A DNA stretch of 64,000 bases from Gleimia hominis (lineage in GTDB: Bacteria > Actinomycetota > Actinomycetes > Actinomycetales > Actinomycetaceae), in the NCBI RefSeq assembly GCF_002871945.2, contig NZ_CP126963.1, forward strand, positions 682,001 through 746,000. The letters run 5' to 3'. The notes under the pieces are model-generated. The model was not told the DNA's origin. It was given only the letters and a program-made list of their open reading frames with translations, and ran no database searches. A program made the translations under genes and the position numbers. How positions within the stretch are numbered: the stretch's first letter is position 1; each line of letters opens with the position of its first letter. Shown piece after piece: positions 42,392 through 52,425 of the stretch.

Positions 42392-43063
42392 TTAAGCATG
42401 GGCATGCATAGTTTCCGCTGCGATGCGCCGCAGGGCCTCGACTTGCGCATATGCATCGTCGGCCTTATACACTGCAGACCCGGCCACGAACACGTCCGCT
42501 CCCGCTTCTGCTGCGCGCGTTATCGTCTCTTGCGTTACCCCGCCATCCACCTGAATTGCTAAATCCAAGTGCTGTGCCTGCGCTGCCTGGCGTACCCGCC
42601 GCACTTTCGCCATCTGCGAATCCAAAAACGGTTGCCCCCCAAATCCCGGTTCAACCGTCATCACCAGGATCATGTCGAAGCTCCCAAGCACGTCCACGTA
42701 GTCGGCAATATCCGTGGTTGGTTTCAGCGCCAACCCCGCTTTCGCTCCGAGCCGGTGCAACTCGTTCGCCAAGCGGATCGGGGCGGCCGCCGCTTCCGCG
42801 TGGAACGTAACTGACTGCGCACCTGCCTCCGCATAGCCGGGGGCCCACCGGTCCGGATCCTCAATCATCAAATGGCAGTCAACCGGTACCACGTCTTGCG
42901 CCACCACGGCTTCCACCACGGGCAATCCCCACGTCAAGTTCGGAACAAAATGGTTATCCATAATATCCACGTGCGCGAAGTCGGCGTTGCGGATCTTATG
43001 CAGCTCTCCTTTTAGATCCGCGATGTCGCAGTTCAGAATCGATGGGCTAATCGTGGGGTTCAT
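42392..43063 (-). CDS. rpe: Ribulose-phosphate 3-epimerase
   Basis: The 223-residue TIM-barrel enzyme interconverts ribulose 5-phosphate and xylulose 5-phosphate. Motifs: SPSILNCDIADL, HVDIMDNHFVPNLTWG (catalytic Asp), DCHLMIEDPD, MTVEPGFGGQPF and QVDGGVTQET (second catalytic Asp). It ends the priA-fmt-rsmB-rpe series, as in other actinobacteria. Confidence 0.95.
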   Translation of the reverse strand: MNPTISPSILNCDIADLKGELHKIRNADFAHVDIMDNHFVPNLTWGLPVVEAVVAQDVVPVDCHLMIEDPDRWAPGYAEAGAQSVTFHAEAAAAPIRLANELHRLGAKAGLALKPTTDIADYVDVLGSFDMILVMTVEPGFGGQPFLDSQMAKVRRVRQAAQAQHLDLAIQVDGGVTQETITRAAEAGADVFVAGSAVYKADDAYAQVEALRRIAAETMHAHA

Positions 43064-43094
43064 TTACTGACCTCATGCTTTCTAGTTGAAAAAC

Positions 43095-44531
43095 CTATTC
43101 TTTTGTTAAAATCGCGAGGAACATTGCGTCCGTGTCATGCACGTGCGGCCACAGTTGAATCACGTTTCCATCCCCAATTTGGACAGGTGTGAGCTCGATG
43201 TCAGACATTGACACCTCCCGTACGGCTGCGGCCGCGTTTAAAACGCGCACTCCAGGTTGCTTCGCCACGCGCCGGATCTGATCTGTTGTCTCCTGTTTCA
43301 CTGGGGAACAGGTGACGTACCCTAGGATCCCCCCGGGGCGCAGGGCTCGCAGCGCCTCGTCTATCAACTGGGCTTGCAACTGCACCAACGACTCCAGGTC
43401 GCTCACTTGCCGGCGCCAACGCGACTCTGGGCGCCGCCGTAGCGAACCTAAACCCGTGCAGGGCGCGTCCAGGAGGATACGGTCAAACTGACCGCGTGCA
43501 CTGACCTCCCGGCCGTCACCTACCACCACGTCTACGTTACTGAACGGGCGAAGCGTATTCTCCACTAGACGTGCGCGGTGAGCCGCCACTTCGTTCGCAA
43601 CCAGATGCGCGCCGCTCTCGCGAGCAAACGCTGCCAACAGCCCGGCCTTACCACCCGGGCCGGCGCATTGATCGAGCCACGCAAAATCTGAGCCCCCGTC
43701 CGGTACCGGGGTTTCAGCGAACGCGGTCGCGACCAACTGCGACCCCTCATCTTGAACCGCAGCAATGCCTTCGCGCACCGGTTCCAACCGGCCCGGATCA
43801 CCGGCGGAAAGCACTACGGACCACTCGGAGTAATCCCCGGGCCGCACTTCGCAGCGCAGTGCCTGAACCGCGATGTCCGCTAAGTCACCGGGCAAGATCA
43901 TACCGGGGCGCGCGCACAGGGTAACCCACGGGTTCGCGTTATTGACTTCCAACAGCTCGGTTAACTCCCGTGGGTCACGCCCGTGAGCAGCCAATGCGGT
44001 GGCAAACTGGCGGACCATCCACTCCGGATGGGAGTATTCCACAGACACCCGCTGAGCGTTGTCTTTAATAGCGCTTATCCGCCGGTCCCATTCCCCCACT
44101 GAATGGTCCACTATGGAGCGCAGCACCCCGTTAACGAACTTCTCAGCACCCCGGTCGCACTCGTGCTTGGCAAGTTCAACCCCTTCGGATACCGCCGCGT
44201 GGTCGGGGACCCGCAAGTGCAGAATCTGATGCGCGCACAAGCGCAGAATAACCCGCACGGGCGCGTCTAGGTCTGCTAGTGATCGCTTGAGGTTCTGTGA
44301 CACCACCCAGTCGATCCGCCGCTGTTTCCGCAGCGTGCCATACGTCAGTTCGGTTGCGAACGCGGCGTCGCGGCGGCCCAGGTGGGCGCGCGAAATTAGC
44401 GGCGGGAGGGCGAGGTTCGCGTACGCGTCTTGCGTTTCTACCGCCATGAGGGCATCGAACGCTACTTTTCGCGATGCCTCCACTCGTTTTGGCACTACAT
44501 AAGGTTCGTTTTGCAGGTGTTGACCGCTCAT
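43095..44531 (-). CDS. rsmB: 16S rRNA (cytosine-967-C5)-methyltransferase RsmB
   Basis: The 478-residue enzyme has an N-terminal NusB-like RNA-binding domain (AFDALMAVETQDAYANLALP) and a C-terminal methyltransferase with the SAM motif LDQCAGPGGKAGLLAAF, DAPCTGLGSLRRRPESRW and YVTCSPVKQET. The two Cys of DAPC and TCSP are those of m5C RNA methylases. It overlaps the fmt stop codon as ATGA. Confidence 0.93.
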   Translation of the reverse strand: MSGQHLQNEPYVVPKRVEASRKVAFDALMAVETQDAYANLALPPLISRAHLGRRDAAFATELTYGTLRKQRRIDWVVSQNLKRSLADLDAPVRVILRLCAHQILHLRVPDHAAVSEGVELAKHECDRGAEKFVNGVLRSIVDHSVGEWDRRISAIKDNAQRVSVEYSHPEWMVRQFATALAAHGRDPRELTELLEVNNANPWVTLCARPGMILPGDLADIAVQALRCEVRPGDYSEWSVVLSAGDPGRLEPVREGIAAVQDEGSQLVATAFAETPVPDGGSDFAWLDQCAGPGGKAGLLAAFARESGAHLVANEVAAHRARLVENTLRPFSNVDVVVGDGREVSARGQFDRILLDAPCTGLGSLRRRPESRWRRQVSDLESLVQLQAQLIDEALRALRPGGILGYVTCSPVKQETTDQIRRVAKQPGVRVLNAAAAVREVSMSDIELTPVQIGDGNVIQLWPHVHDTDAMFLAILTKE

Positions 44532-45463
44532 TGGTTAACCCCCAAAATCGCGTGTTCCCCCAGGCGAGCGCCACGCGCCCAGTCGGCAGCCCGCATTGGT
44601 TTCTTACCTGCCGGCGCAACTGTGAGCAGTTCCAAGTCGCCACTACCGGTACCCACCAGTACGGCGTGTTTGCTTACTTGGAGTTCCCCCGGGCGCAGCG
44701 TGGCTCCACCTGGGATGCGGGTACTTAGCACTTTCATTCGTGCCCCGTCTGGAAGCGTGGTGTACGTGCCCGGTGTGGGTGCCCAGGCGCGGACTTTGTT
44801 GTGCACCTGCTGGGCGGTGGCAGTGAAGTCCAGGGCCAGTTGTTTCGTGTCCACCATGTGCGCGTACGTGGCGCCGGAATTCGGCTGCCCGGTTGGCTGC
44901 GCGGTACCTGCCGCGATCGCATCCACCACGTCAGTTACCAGTGGAGCGGCCACTTCACTCATGTGTGCCAGCAAGTCTTGGCCCGTGACGTCATTGCTTA
45001 TCGCTACCGGTTCACTGCGGTAAATGTCGCCCGTGTCCAGGCTCGCTTCCAGTTCAAATACGTCCACCGCGGTGTGGGTGTCGCCCGCTTCAATTGCGCG
45101 TTGCACCGGTGCCGCGCCGCGCCACCGCGGCAGTTTAGAAAAGTGGGCATTAATCCACCCGTGCTCTAATGCGTCCAGCAGGGTTTGTGGGATTATTGCC
45201 CCGTACGCTACCACCACCCCTAACTGTGCGCCCGCTTCTTGGATTTCACGTTGCACCGGTTCGGATTTCACCGAGTTAGCTTCAATGAGGGGCAGCTCAT
45301 GTTCGCGTGCGAAAACAGCCACTGGTGAGGGATGCAGGGTGCGGCCCCGCCCCCGCCGAGCGGATGGGCGCGTGAGTACGCCAACGACCTCGTGGGAGGA
45401 TTCGTGGAGTGCCCGCAAAGTGGGCACGGCGGCTTCGGGGGTACCAGCAAATAAAACTTTCAC
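44528..45463 (-). CDS. fmt: Methionyl-tRNA formyltransferase
   Basis: The 311-residue enzyme formylates initiator Met-tRNA. The formyl-transferase core shows VLFAGTPEAAVPTLRAL, the catalytic region ending in NAHFSKLPRWRGAAPVQRAI (His and the PxxRG loop), followed by a C-terminal OB-like domain. Coupled to rsmB by a 4-base overlap. 45464-45593 between fmt and priA shows no gene. Confidence 0.95.
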   Translation of the reverse strand: MKVLFAGTPEAAVPTLRALHESSHEVVGVLTRPSARRGRGRTLHPSPVAVFAREHELPLIEANSVKSEPVQREIQEAGAQLGVVVAYGAIIPQTLLDALEHGWINAHFSKLPRWRGAAPVQRAIEAGDTHTAVDVFELEASLDTGDIYRSEPVAISNDVTGQDLLAHMSEVAAPLVTDVVDAIAAGTAQPTGQPNSGATYAHMVDTKQLALDFTATAQQVHNKVRAWAPTPGTYTTLPDGARMKVLSTRIPGGATLRPGELQVSKHAVLVGTGSGDLELLTVAPAGKKPMRAADWARGARLGEHAILGVNQ

Positions 45464-45593
45464 GTCCCAAGTCTAACGTCTTCCAACCCGGCCCCATACT
45501 ACCCGCGCAAACGCGGGCTCACCGGTGCACTACCGGCCTTCTTCGGGCCAGCGCGCAGCGTGGAATCGCCCCGCCGGCTCGCGGCGAACACTA

Positions 45594-47831
45594 TTAGAAC
45601 AGTTGCGCGGGGTTCACATGGACGTTCACAACACTGGCTCCACGAGTAGAGCGCGCCACCAGTTGAGCGCGAAGCACATCAATCAGTTCCTGTGCCCCAT
45701 CCCAGTGGGCGCGCAGCAGAGCCCGCGCCGGCTGGGTACCATACGCTTTCGGGGTGCCCCGGCCCGTGAGCCTCGCGGTACCCAGATATTCACATCGGGC
45801 TGGCAGTTCAACCGCGGCAACTACTTCGTCAACTGCCTGCGATGGCCCGTCCACCGCCACGATACAGCGCGCCGGGTAGAACTCGAGGGCCTCACGCTCA
45901 TCCAACAGGAGCGCTGCGTACCCAACCGGGTCGCGACGGATAAGTGCCTGCGCCAGCCGCGTGTCATCCACCCCCACCACGAGCATCCGTCCCGTTGGCC
46001 GCACTAGCGCCAGTACATTCATCCACCGGCGCATCGCCTCTTCTGGTGCCCACAGTTCCGGCCGTCCCACCACCGCGTTCGCATCCAGTACCACGGCGGC
46101 TGCGTACCCATCTTCCGCTAGCGGTTCCTTCCCCGGCGTGGCGACCACGAGCGTGGAGCCACTCACCCGCCCTTCGATTTCATGATCCGCATCCGACGCC
46201 CGAACCGCGATCCCCTGGAATGCCCGCCCAAGATCCGCTGCGGTTCGAGACGAACCCAACCGCACGGTCTTCCACGCCCGCCCTTTGCATTCATGGCACC
46301 GCCAATTCACCTGAGGCCGGGAGCACCAGTTACAGTACAGGTCTGCCCGCGCACCAGCGCGCAACGGGCCGTGGCACACACCGCACTGCGCGCCCGCCCC
46401 ACAGCGACTGCAGGCAATCACCGAAGACCACCCGCGGCGAGGCACGTGAATCAGCACCGGACCATCGCTAATTGCTTCCCGCACGCGTCGCTGCACCAGA
46501 GGCGGAATCTGAGAGTAACCCGCAGCTCCCTCCCGCTCGCGGTCAAACTGGTCCGGTACCTCAACAGTTGCGGATTCGCTGCGTCGCCGCTGCGGGCTGG
46601 TCGACAGTATCGGTGCATTCCCCGCCCGCGCCCACCGCATTGCCGCCACCGACATGGTCATGCCCGCGCTAACTACGGACACGGCCTCGTGTTCGGCACG
46701 GAAAATCGCCAGGTCCAACGCGTTCATGTACGGGTTTTGCGGGTCCGTCATCCGGTCGTCACCGGCATCCACCACAAGAATTAACCCCAAGTTCGCAAGC
46801 GGTGCATACACACTCGAGCGCGTCCCACACACCACATCCACGTTTCCCGCTCGCACGTTTAAGAACTGCGTGTACTTAACTCGCTGTGAATCCTGCGCAG
46901 TTTGCACCATGCACGACAGTTCAGTGCCGTGCAAAAGCTCTTGCATCATCCGCACTTCCCGCTGCGTTGGGGCGACCACAATTGAGTTCCGTCCCGATTC
47001 CTTCACCGCCTGTAGAAGCTCCACAATCGGGTGCGCAGGCGCCTCCTCATCCGCCGCCCTGGCCCGCTGTGTCGCATTCGGTTTTACCGTTTCCTCCTTT
47101 GACGCGCTCGGCACCCGAGTTTCCGCTCTAGAATTAGCCTGCGTAGAAGCAGATGGCTGCGAATCAGTTGGCTCTGGCCCTCGTGGTGCAGGTGGGAAAA
47201 CCCCGGCGGTAAACACCCAGTTTGCGTTCGGTGACTGCCCGTTGCGAATCCGGTTCAATAGCGCCGCCCCACCCGGATATTCCCGCCACGCACTCCCCTG
47301 CGGCAGCTGCGTTGCGCTACTAATCGCCCGGGTTTCTTTGCGCATCGTTTTTTCCGGCCTCGTTTTTTCCGCTTGAGGCTGGAGCGACTCCACTTGTTCC
47401 CTACCACTCGATGGAGTCAGTGCAGCCGCTTGCGACTCGTGGGTACGCATCCAATCTTTTTCCGCCGGACCACTGCGTTTAGGCACGATTGATTGAATGA
47501 TCCGCGTTGTGTTCGCACAGCCCCGGCGGGCAACTGTTTGCGCGAACGCGTACATAGTGGGCGTGAGCAACTGCAGGGGAGACACCACTTTGTTGACGGC
47601 TTGCAGTTTTCCAGAAAAGTCTGAGGTATCAGCTGTTTCCACGACCCAGCCTTCACGCCAACTGCCTGCAAACCGCACCCGCACCCTCATGCCCACTTCA
47701 ACAGTGAGCCCAGCGGGAACCTCATAATCAAACGGGCGATCCAGATGCGGCACAGAGGTTTCCACGAGCACGCGTGCGACGTGACGTGAATCGTCGACCT
47801 CAAATAACCCCTCAGTTGCCTCCATACTCAT
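45594..47831 (-). CDS. priA: PriA-like primosomal protein without intact helicase motifs
   Basis: The 745-residue protein has the PriA 3'-DNA-binding domain at the start (HVARVLVETSVPHLDRPFDYEVP) and the zinc-binding region with cysteines paired as CSRCGAGAQCGVC and CNWCSRP...CHEC. The usual Walker A (GxTGSGKT) is absent: the region between ANWVFTAGVF and SIVVAPTQREV holds a ~75-residue Ser/Thr/Glu/Ala-rich insertion. The DEEH box reads VVDAGDDR. Actinobacterial PriA proteins are known to have lost ATPase motifs, so it may only help load the replisome by binding DNA. Confidence 0.85.
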   Translation of the reverse strand: MSMEATEGLFEVDDSRHVARVLVETSVPHLDRPFDYEVPAGLTVEVGMRVRVRFAGSWREGWVVETADTSDFSGKLQAVNKVVSPLQLLTPTMYAFAQTVARRGCANTTRIIQSIVPKRSGPAEKDWMRTHESQAAALTPSSGREQVESLQPQAEKTRPEKTMRKETRAISSATQLPQGSAWREYPGGAALLNRIRNGQSPNANWVFTAGVFPPAPRGPEPTDSQPSASTQANSRAETRVPSASKEETVKPNATQRARAADEEAPAHPIVELLQAVKESGRNSIVVAPTQREVRMMQELLHGTELSCMVQTAQDSQRVKYTQFLNVRAGNVDVVCGTRSSVYAPLANLGLILVVDAGDDRMTDPQNPYMNALDLAIFRAEHEAVSVVSAGMTMSVAAMRWARAGNAPILSTSPQRRRSESATVEVPDQFDREREGAAGYSQIPPLVQRRVREAISDGPVLIHVPRRGWSSVIACSRCGAGAQCGVCHGPLRAGARADLYCNWCSRPQVNWRCHECKGRAWKTVRLGSSRTAADLGRAFQGIAVRASDADHEIEGRVSGSTLVVATPGKEPLAEDGYAAAVVLDANAVVGRPELWAPEEAMRRWMNVLALVRPTGRMLVVGVDDTRLAQALIRRDPVGYAALLLDEREALEFYPARCIVAVDGPSQAVDEVVAAVELPARCEYLGTARLTGRGTPKAYGTQPARALLRAHWDGAQELIDVLRAQLVARSTRGASVVNVHVNPAQLF

Positions 47832-47866
47832 ATGAAATCACGTGGCACCCAGCTTTTCTTCGCAAA

Positions 47867-49057
47867 CTACCTAATTGCCTCGCGCAAAGCATCCGCTCGC
47901 TCCGTGGTCTCCCAACTGAAACCATCGCGACCAAAATGCCCGTACGCCGCGGTGGGTGCGAACACGGGTTTCGATAACGCGAGGGCGGTAGTTATCGCCG
48001 CTGGACGCAAGTCGAAAACCTCTAAGATGGCGGCGGTGATCTTCGCTTCGGGCACTGCTGCGGTGCCAAACGTGTCTATCCACAAGCCCACGGGTTCAGC
48101 CCGCCCAATCGCATATGACACCTGGAGCTCACAGCGCTTGGCTAAACCAGCCGCAACCACGGTTTTCGCGATCCACCGCATGGCATAAGAGGCGGAACGA
48201 TCCACCTTCGACGCGTCTTTACCAGAAAAAGCGCCACCGCCGTGGCGGGCGAAACCACCGTACGTGTCGACAATTATTTTCCGCCCCGTCAGCCCTGTGT
48301 CTGCCGCTGGCCCGCCCGCAACAAACCGACCGGAAGGGTTAATCAGCAATCTGGTTCCCGACACGTCTAAAAGGTTGGAACAGCGGCGCACGATCGGGTC
48401 AACGACCAGGGTCCGCACCGCGTCCCGCACCTGTGTGAGAGACATTGACTCATCGTGCTGCGTGGACACCACCACGGTGTCTAACGCAACCGGGTTGCCG
48501 CCCTCAAACTGCACACTTACCTGGGTCTTCCCATCGGGACGTAACTGCGGTACTTGCGCACGCGCGGCCTCTAACTCGTGGGCCAACCGGTGCGCCAACG
48601 CAATCGGAACCGGCATTAACGCGGGCGTGTCCGCACACGCGTAGCCAAACATTATCCCCTGGTCACCAGCCCCCTGCTGCGACAATGCGTCCTGCACGCC
48701 ACCTTCGCGGGCCTCCAGGGACGTCTCCACGGATTGGGCGATGTCCGCAGACTGCTCCCCCACCTGCACGTCCACGTCGACAGTTTCCGCAGCAAACCCC
48801 AACGCCGGGTCCGTGTAGCCAATGCGATGCAGTGTCCGCCGCACAATCTGCGGGTAGTCGAGCGTACCCGCGCAGGTAACCTCCCCGGCCAGCACCACGC
48901 GATCGCGCGTCGCCAGTGCCTCCACCGCAACGCGGGCATTCGGATCTAGGCGCAAGGCCTCATCTAAAACCGCATCTGAAATCTGATCGCACACCTTATC
49001 GGGGTGCCCCGCAGTTACCGATTCTGAGGTGAATAGGTGTCCACTTTGAGTATTCAC
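47867..49057 (-). CDS. metK: S-adenosylmethionine synthetase
   Basis: The 396-residue enzyme makes SAM from methionine and ATP. Motifs: [25 protein letters not shown] at the N-terminus, [12 protein letters not shown], and [17 protein letters not shown] (phosphate binding P-loop-like). Length is normal. It overlaps the coaBC stop codon by four bases and precedes priA. Confidence 0.95.
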   Translation of the reverse strand: MNTQSGHLFTSESVTAGHPDKVCDQISDAVLDEALRLDPNARVAVEALATRDRVVLAGEVTCAGTLDYPQIVRRTLHRIGYTDPALGFAAETVDVDVQVGEQSADIAQSVETSLEAREGGVQDALSQQGAGDQGIMFGYACADTPALMPVPIALAHRLAHELEAARAQVPQLRPDGKTQVSVQFEGGNPVALDTVVVSTQHDESMSLTQVRDAVRTLVVDPIVRRCSNLLDVSGTRLLINPSGRFVAGGPAADTGLTGRKIIVDTYGGFARHGGGAFSGKDASKVDRSASYAMRWIAKTVVAAGLAKRCELQVSYAIGRAEPVGLWIDTFGTAAVPEAKITAAILEVFDLRPAAITTALALSKPVFAPTAAYGHFGRDGFSWETTERADALREAIR

Positions 49058-50262
49058 TCGGTATGCTTCCGTCCTCTTAGATCCTCTACCGCGTCAATTA
49101 TGAACGCGGCAATCTCTTCTTTACTACCCCGCTTGCTGCCAACCAGTTTGCCGTCATGATCCACCACAGTCACGTCATTGTCACTGCGGCCGAACGCGCG
49201 ACCGTGCCCCACCGGGTTAATAGCTAGCAGCGACGCTCCCTTGCGGCGCGCCTTTTCTTTCCCAAAGTTCAAGACGGTTTCTGGATCCCCCGTCTCAGCT
49301 GCGAACCCGACGGTCAGCAGATGTGGGAACCCTTGCGTGACCGTAGCTAAAATATCGGGGTTTTGCTGCAGGTTTAGCGTCAGTCCGTCACCCGCGTGCT
49401 TTTTCAGTTTCTGTTCACTGGCGTTCGCCACGCGGTAGTCCGCAACTGCTGCGACAAAAAACGCTATGTCACTCGTCTCTGCCCGTTTGAGCGCTTGCGC
49501 GTACATTAACTGCGCGGTGGGGGTTTCTACCACGTCCACACCGGTGGGAAGCAAGTGTTTTTCAATATTCGCGCAGAGCAGCGTTACGTGGGCACCGCGG
49601 CGGCGGAGCTCTCTGGCAATCGCAATTCCCTGTTTCCCAGAAGAGTGATTACCAATATAACGCACCGGATCGATTGGCTCACGCGTCCCCCCGGCAGTAA
49701 CGAGTGCCCGCATTCCACTCAGGCTCTGTGGCCGCGCAGCAGTCTGGCTAGAAAGCACGTGGGCTGCGATTCGCTGCGGGTCGGGCAGGCGCCCCGCGCC
49801 CGAGTCCCCAGAGCTCAACGGCCCGTCGTCTGGATCAATAACTTCCACTCCGCGGCCACGCAGCACCGCAACATTTTCCTGAGTTGCAGCATTGCGCCAC
49901 ATATTAGTGTGCATCGCCGGAGCTAACACCACTCGCACATCGGCGGCGAGCACAGTAGCGGTGAGAAGATCGTCCGCTGTTCCCATCCGGAACTTCGCCA
50001 ATAGATCCGCGGTCGCCGGGGCTACCACTATCACGTCAGCCCACCGGGCCAGTTCAACGTGGCCAACGCCCGCCTCCGCTTCAAAAACGCCAGTGTGGAC
50101 CGAACTTCCAGACAGCGCGCGCCACGTTGCGGCGCCCACGAACTCTAAACTCGCGGGCGTTGGCACCACGTGCACTTCGTGGCCCGCTTGCGTAAAGGCC
50201 CGTACTAGCGCAGTGATCTTGTAAGCTGCGATCCCAGCGCCAACCCCGACAACAATATTCAC
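49054..50262 (-). CDS. coaBC: Phosphopantothenoylcysteine decarboxylase / phosphopantothenate-cysteine ligase
   Basis: The 402-residue bifunctional flavoenzyme performs two steps of coenzyme A synthesis. The CoaC half shows [18 protein letters not shown], the catalytic-region His, PAMHTNMW and the Cys-replacing substrate clamp region [12 protein letters not shown]. The CoaB half starts near [25 protein letters not shown] and includes AAVADYR and the Lys-rich KLKKH. Located between rpoZ and metK as in most actinobacteria. Confidence 0.93.
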   Translation of the reverse strand: MNIVVGVGAGIAAYKITALVRAFTQAGHEVHVVPTPASLEFVGAATWRALSGSSVHTGVFEAEAGVGHVELARWADVIVVAPATADLLAKFRMGTADDLLTATVLAADVRVVLAPAMHTNMWRNAATQENVAVLRGRGVEVIDPDDGPLSSGDSGAGRLPDPQRIAAHVLSSQTAARPQSLSGMRALVTAGGTREPIDPVRYIGNHSSGKQGIAIARELRRRGAHVTLLCANIEKHLLPTGVDVVETPTAQLMYAQALKRAETSDIAFFVAAVADYRVANASEQKLKKHAGDGLTLNLQQNPDILATVTQGFPHLLTVGFAAETGDPETVLNFGKEKARRKGASLLAINPVGHGRAFGRSDNDVTVVDHDGKLVGSKRGSKEEIAAFIIDAVEDLRGRKHTE

Positions 50263-50280
50263 GGCCGCGTGTTTTCTGCG

Positions 50281-50559
50281 CTACTTGGTCTCGACATTCT
50301 CTGGATTCTGTTCGAGCATGAGCATGTCCTGCGAGATTTCGCGCAGTGCAATCGAGAGAGGCTTTTCATCTTGCTCCACCGGAACCACCGGGCCAACAAA
50401 CTGAACCATATTAGATTCCAGCTGCAGGTTATAGGAGTTGATCTGCCGTGCACGACGCGCCGCGAACACTACGAGCGCGTATTTTGAATCAACTTTCTCC
50501 ATCAAGTCATCAATAGGAGGGTTCGTGATTCCTTCTGGGTGGGCAACAATTCCCGACAT
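50281..50559 (-). CDS. rpoZ: RNA polymerase omega subunit
   Basis: The 92-residue protein contains the omega signature [28 protein letters not shown] and the C-terminal [10 protein letters not shown]. It assists assembly of the RNA polymerase beta' subunit. GAGGAC precedes the ATG. It lies between gmk and coaBC. Confidence 0.95.
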   Translation of the reverse strand: MSGIVAHPEGITNPPIDDLMEKVDSKYALVVFAARRARQINSYNLQLESNMVQFVGPVVPVEQDEKPLSIALREISQDMLMLEQNPENVETK

Positions 50560-50617
50560 TAGTCCTCTTTCAACCTAAACGTACAGATTTCGACTTAAAC
50601 GTACAAACACGCCAATA

Positions 50618-51214
50618 CTACGTCAGACCCATGACGCTCGCCAAGGCCTGCGCTGTGTCTTCAACCTCGTCATTAACTAAAACGTGGTCGAACTCATCTT
50701 TCGCTGCCATTTCAATGCGCGCGGTTTCTAAGCGCGTGCGCATCTGCTCTTCCGATTCTGAGCCGCGGCCACGCAAACGCGCCACCAGTTCATCCCACGA
50801 AGGCGGGGCAATGAACACGAACTGCGCGCCCGGCATCTGCGTGCGCACCTGGCGCGCACCCTCCAAGTCAATTTCAAGCAAGGCGGGCCGACCCTGCCGC
50901 AAGGCCCGCTCAATTGGGCCGCGGAGCGTACCGTATTTGTGCTTGCGGTGCACCGTCGCCCACTCTAGAAAATCCCCCCGCTCAATCCGGCGGTCAAAAT
51001 CGTCGCGGGTGATGAAGTGGTATGACCGTCCGTCTACTTCACCTACGCGCGGGCTGCGGGTGGTGGCGGAAATCGATAAATACACCTGCGGGTAGTGCTC
51101 AACCAGGTACTTAACTACCGTTCCTTTGCCCACAGCGGTGGGCCCAGCTACGACTGTTAGTGCGGGGCGTTTCCCTTTGCGCCCAGTTGTGTTTTGTGTT
51201 GATGCTTCAGTCAT
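50618..51214 (-). CDS. gmk: Guanylate kinase
   Basis: The 198-residue kinase converts GMP to GDP. Motifs: VVAGPTAVGKGTVVKYL (P-loop; the usual Ser is Ala-Val here), SATTRSPRVGEVDGRSYHF (GMP binding), and LLEIDLEGARQV. It follows mihF and precedes rpoZ. Confidence 0.95.
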   Translation of the reverse strand: MTEASTQNTTGRKGKRPALTVVAGPTAVGKGTVVKYLVEHYPQVYLSISATTRSPRVGEVDGRSYHFITRDDFDRRIERGDFLEWATVHRKHKYGTLRGPIERALRQGRPALLEIDLEGARQVRTQMPGAQFVFIAPPSWDELVARLRGRGSESEEQMRTRLETARIEMAAKDEFDHVLVNDEVEDTAQALASVMGLT

Positions 51215-51228
51215 AGCGCAATTGTGTC

Positions 51229-51258
51229 ACGTGCCGGGTGTATGTCCACCCGGCACGT
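51229..51258 (-). terminator. Hairpin between mihF and gmk
   Basis: A perfect 12-bp stem ACGTGCCGGGTG (51229-51240) / CACCCGGCACGT (51247-51258) with a 6-nt loop lies just after mihF on the minus strand. It lacks a U run, so it may reduce read-through into gmk or protect the mihF mRNA end. Confidence 0.55.
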
Positions 51259-51306
51259 CCGTATCCCAGCGGTTTATAACGCCCGTCACCGGGGCGTTCA
51301 GATTAT

Positions 51307-51618
51307 TTAGTGGAACCTTTCGATGAGGGCGTTGCGTTGCAGCGCTCCGAGCCCGCGCACGCGCCGGGAACGCGCGATACCAATGCTGTCCAAAATATTC
51401 TCAGCGGTGATCGCTCCCACGCGCGGCATGGCCTCTAATAGGGCAGTCACTTTCATTTTCGCAACTGCCTCATCGGTTTCAGCGAGCTCGAACACTTCTG
51501 CTAAAGTCATGGTTCTCGCTTTCAAAGCGGCCTTAACTTCAGCGCGTCGCCGCCGCGCTACCGTAGCCTTCTGAAGAGCGGCTCGGCGCTGCTCGTCAGT
51601 TAGTTTCGGAAGTGCCAT
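51307..51618 (-). CDS. mihF: Actinobacterial integration host factor (mIHF)
   Basis: The 103-residue nucleoid protein binds and bends DNA. It shows the family pattern LTDEQRRAALQKATVARRRRAEVKAALK, then TLAEVFELAETDEAVAKMKVTALLEAMPRVG (helix-two-turn-helix) and a basic end IARSRRVRGLGALQRNAL. GGAGGC precedes the ATG. It has no sequence relation to E. coli IHF. Confidence 0.95.
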   Translation of the reverse strand: MALPKLTDEQRRAALQKATVARRRRAEVKAALKARTMTLAEVFELAETDEAVAKMKVTALLEAMPRVGAITAENILDSIGIARSRRVRGLGALQRNALIERFH

Positions 51619-51743
51619 CTTCTTGCCTCCCTAGATGGTGATATTCCCCCTATAGTGAAAACTATATGTCAACCTGGGAACTCTTGGGAGATAAAACGGC
51701 GGCTACTTCTACGATAGTGCCGGACAACCGTTGACGGCGTTAA

Positions 51744-52424
51744 CTACCAGTGCCACTCGGACCCTGAAGATTCTCCATCCGACTCGGGGTCTTCGCGAAA
51801 ATCCGCGGTGTCACCCTGCACAGGACCTTCCCCGCCACTAGCATCCGCTTCCCCAGCAAGCGCGGGCTCATCCTCGGCAGTCACAGCATCTTCCCCACCA
51901 CAAACAGGTTCTTCCTCATTCGAATATGAGGCTTCGCTCGGCGCATCAAAGGCCGCCGCTAGCGCAGCATCCGCCTGCAACGCCTCGGCTGCATTCTTCC
52001 GAATCGCATCCAGCATGGCGTTAACCACACTCGGTGATTCCTCCGTCGACACCTCTTTAACGATCGTCACCGCTTCGTCAATCGCAGTGACATCCGGCAC
52101 CTCATCATTCCACAAGATTTCCCACGCGCCCACGCGCAGGACCGCCCGGTCCACACTCGGTAGGCGGTCGAACGGACGCGAAGTAGAGTACTGCGCTAAC
52201 AGATCCTCAATCGTCCCGAGGTGGTCAGCGACCCCCTCAACAATTTCAATCGCGTACTCGGGTAGTGGACTCTGCGCTGCGGTGAGGCGCTGGCGCTGCT
52301 GCAATAGGTCACGAATCGCACCGGGCGTGCCCAAGTCCCGCTGCTCGGCTTCAAATAGCGTGTCAACTGCGCGTTTGCGCGCCCGCGTGCGAGACGTGAA
52401 CCGTGATTTAGTTTTCGAAGACAT
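51744..52424 (-). CDS. nusB: Transcription antitermination factor NusB
   Basis: The 226-residue protein carries the NusB fold in the first ~150 residues (TSRTRARKRAVDTLFEAEQRD, SVDRAVLRVGAWEILW, VPDVTAIDEAVTIVKE and SPSVVNAMLDAI). NusB binds boxA RNA with NusE for rRNA antitermination. The last ~75 residues are an acidic Glu/Asp/Ala/Ser-rich tail (EEEPVCGGEDAVTAEDEPAL...) not needed in short homologues. It follows efp after one base. Confidence 0.92.
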   Translation of the reverse strand: MSSKTKSRFTSRTRARKRAVDTLFEAEQRDLGTPGAIRDLLQQRQRLTAAQSPLPEYAIEIVEGVADHLGTIEDLLAQYSTSRPFDRLPSVDRAVLRVGAWEILWNDEVPDVTAIDEAVTIVKEVSTEESPSVVNAMLDAIRKNAAEALQADAALAAAFDAPSEASYSNEEEPVCGGEDAVTAEDEPALAGEADASGGEGPVQGDTADFREDPESDGESSGSEWHW

Positions 52425-52425
52425 A

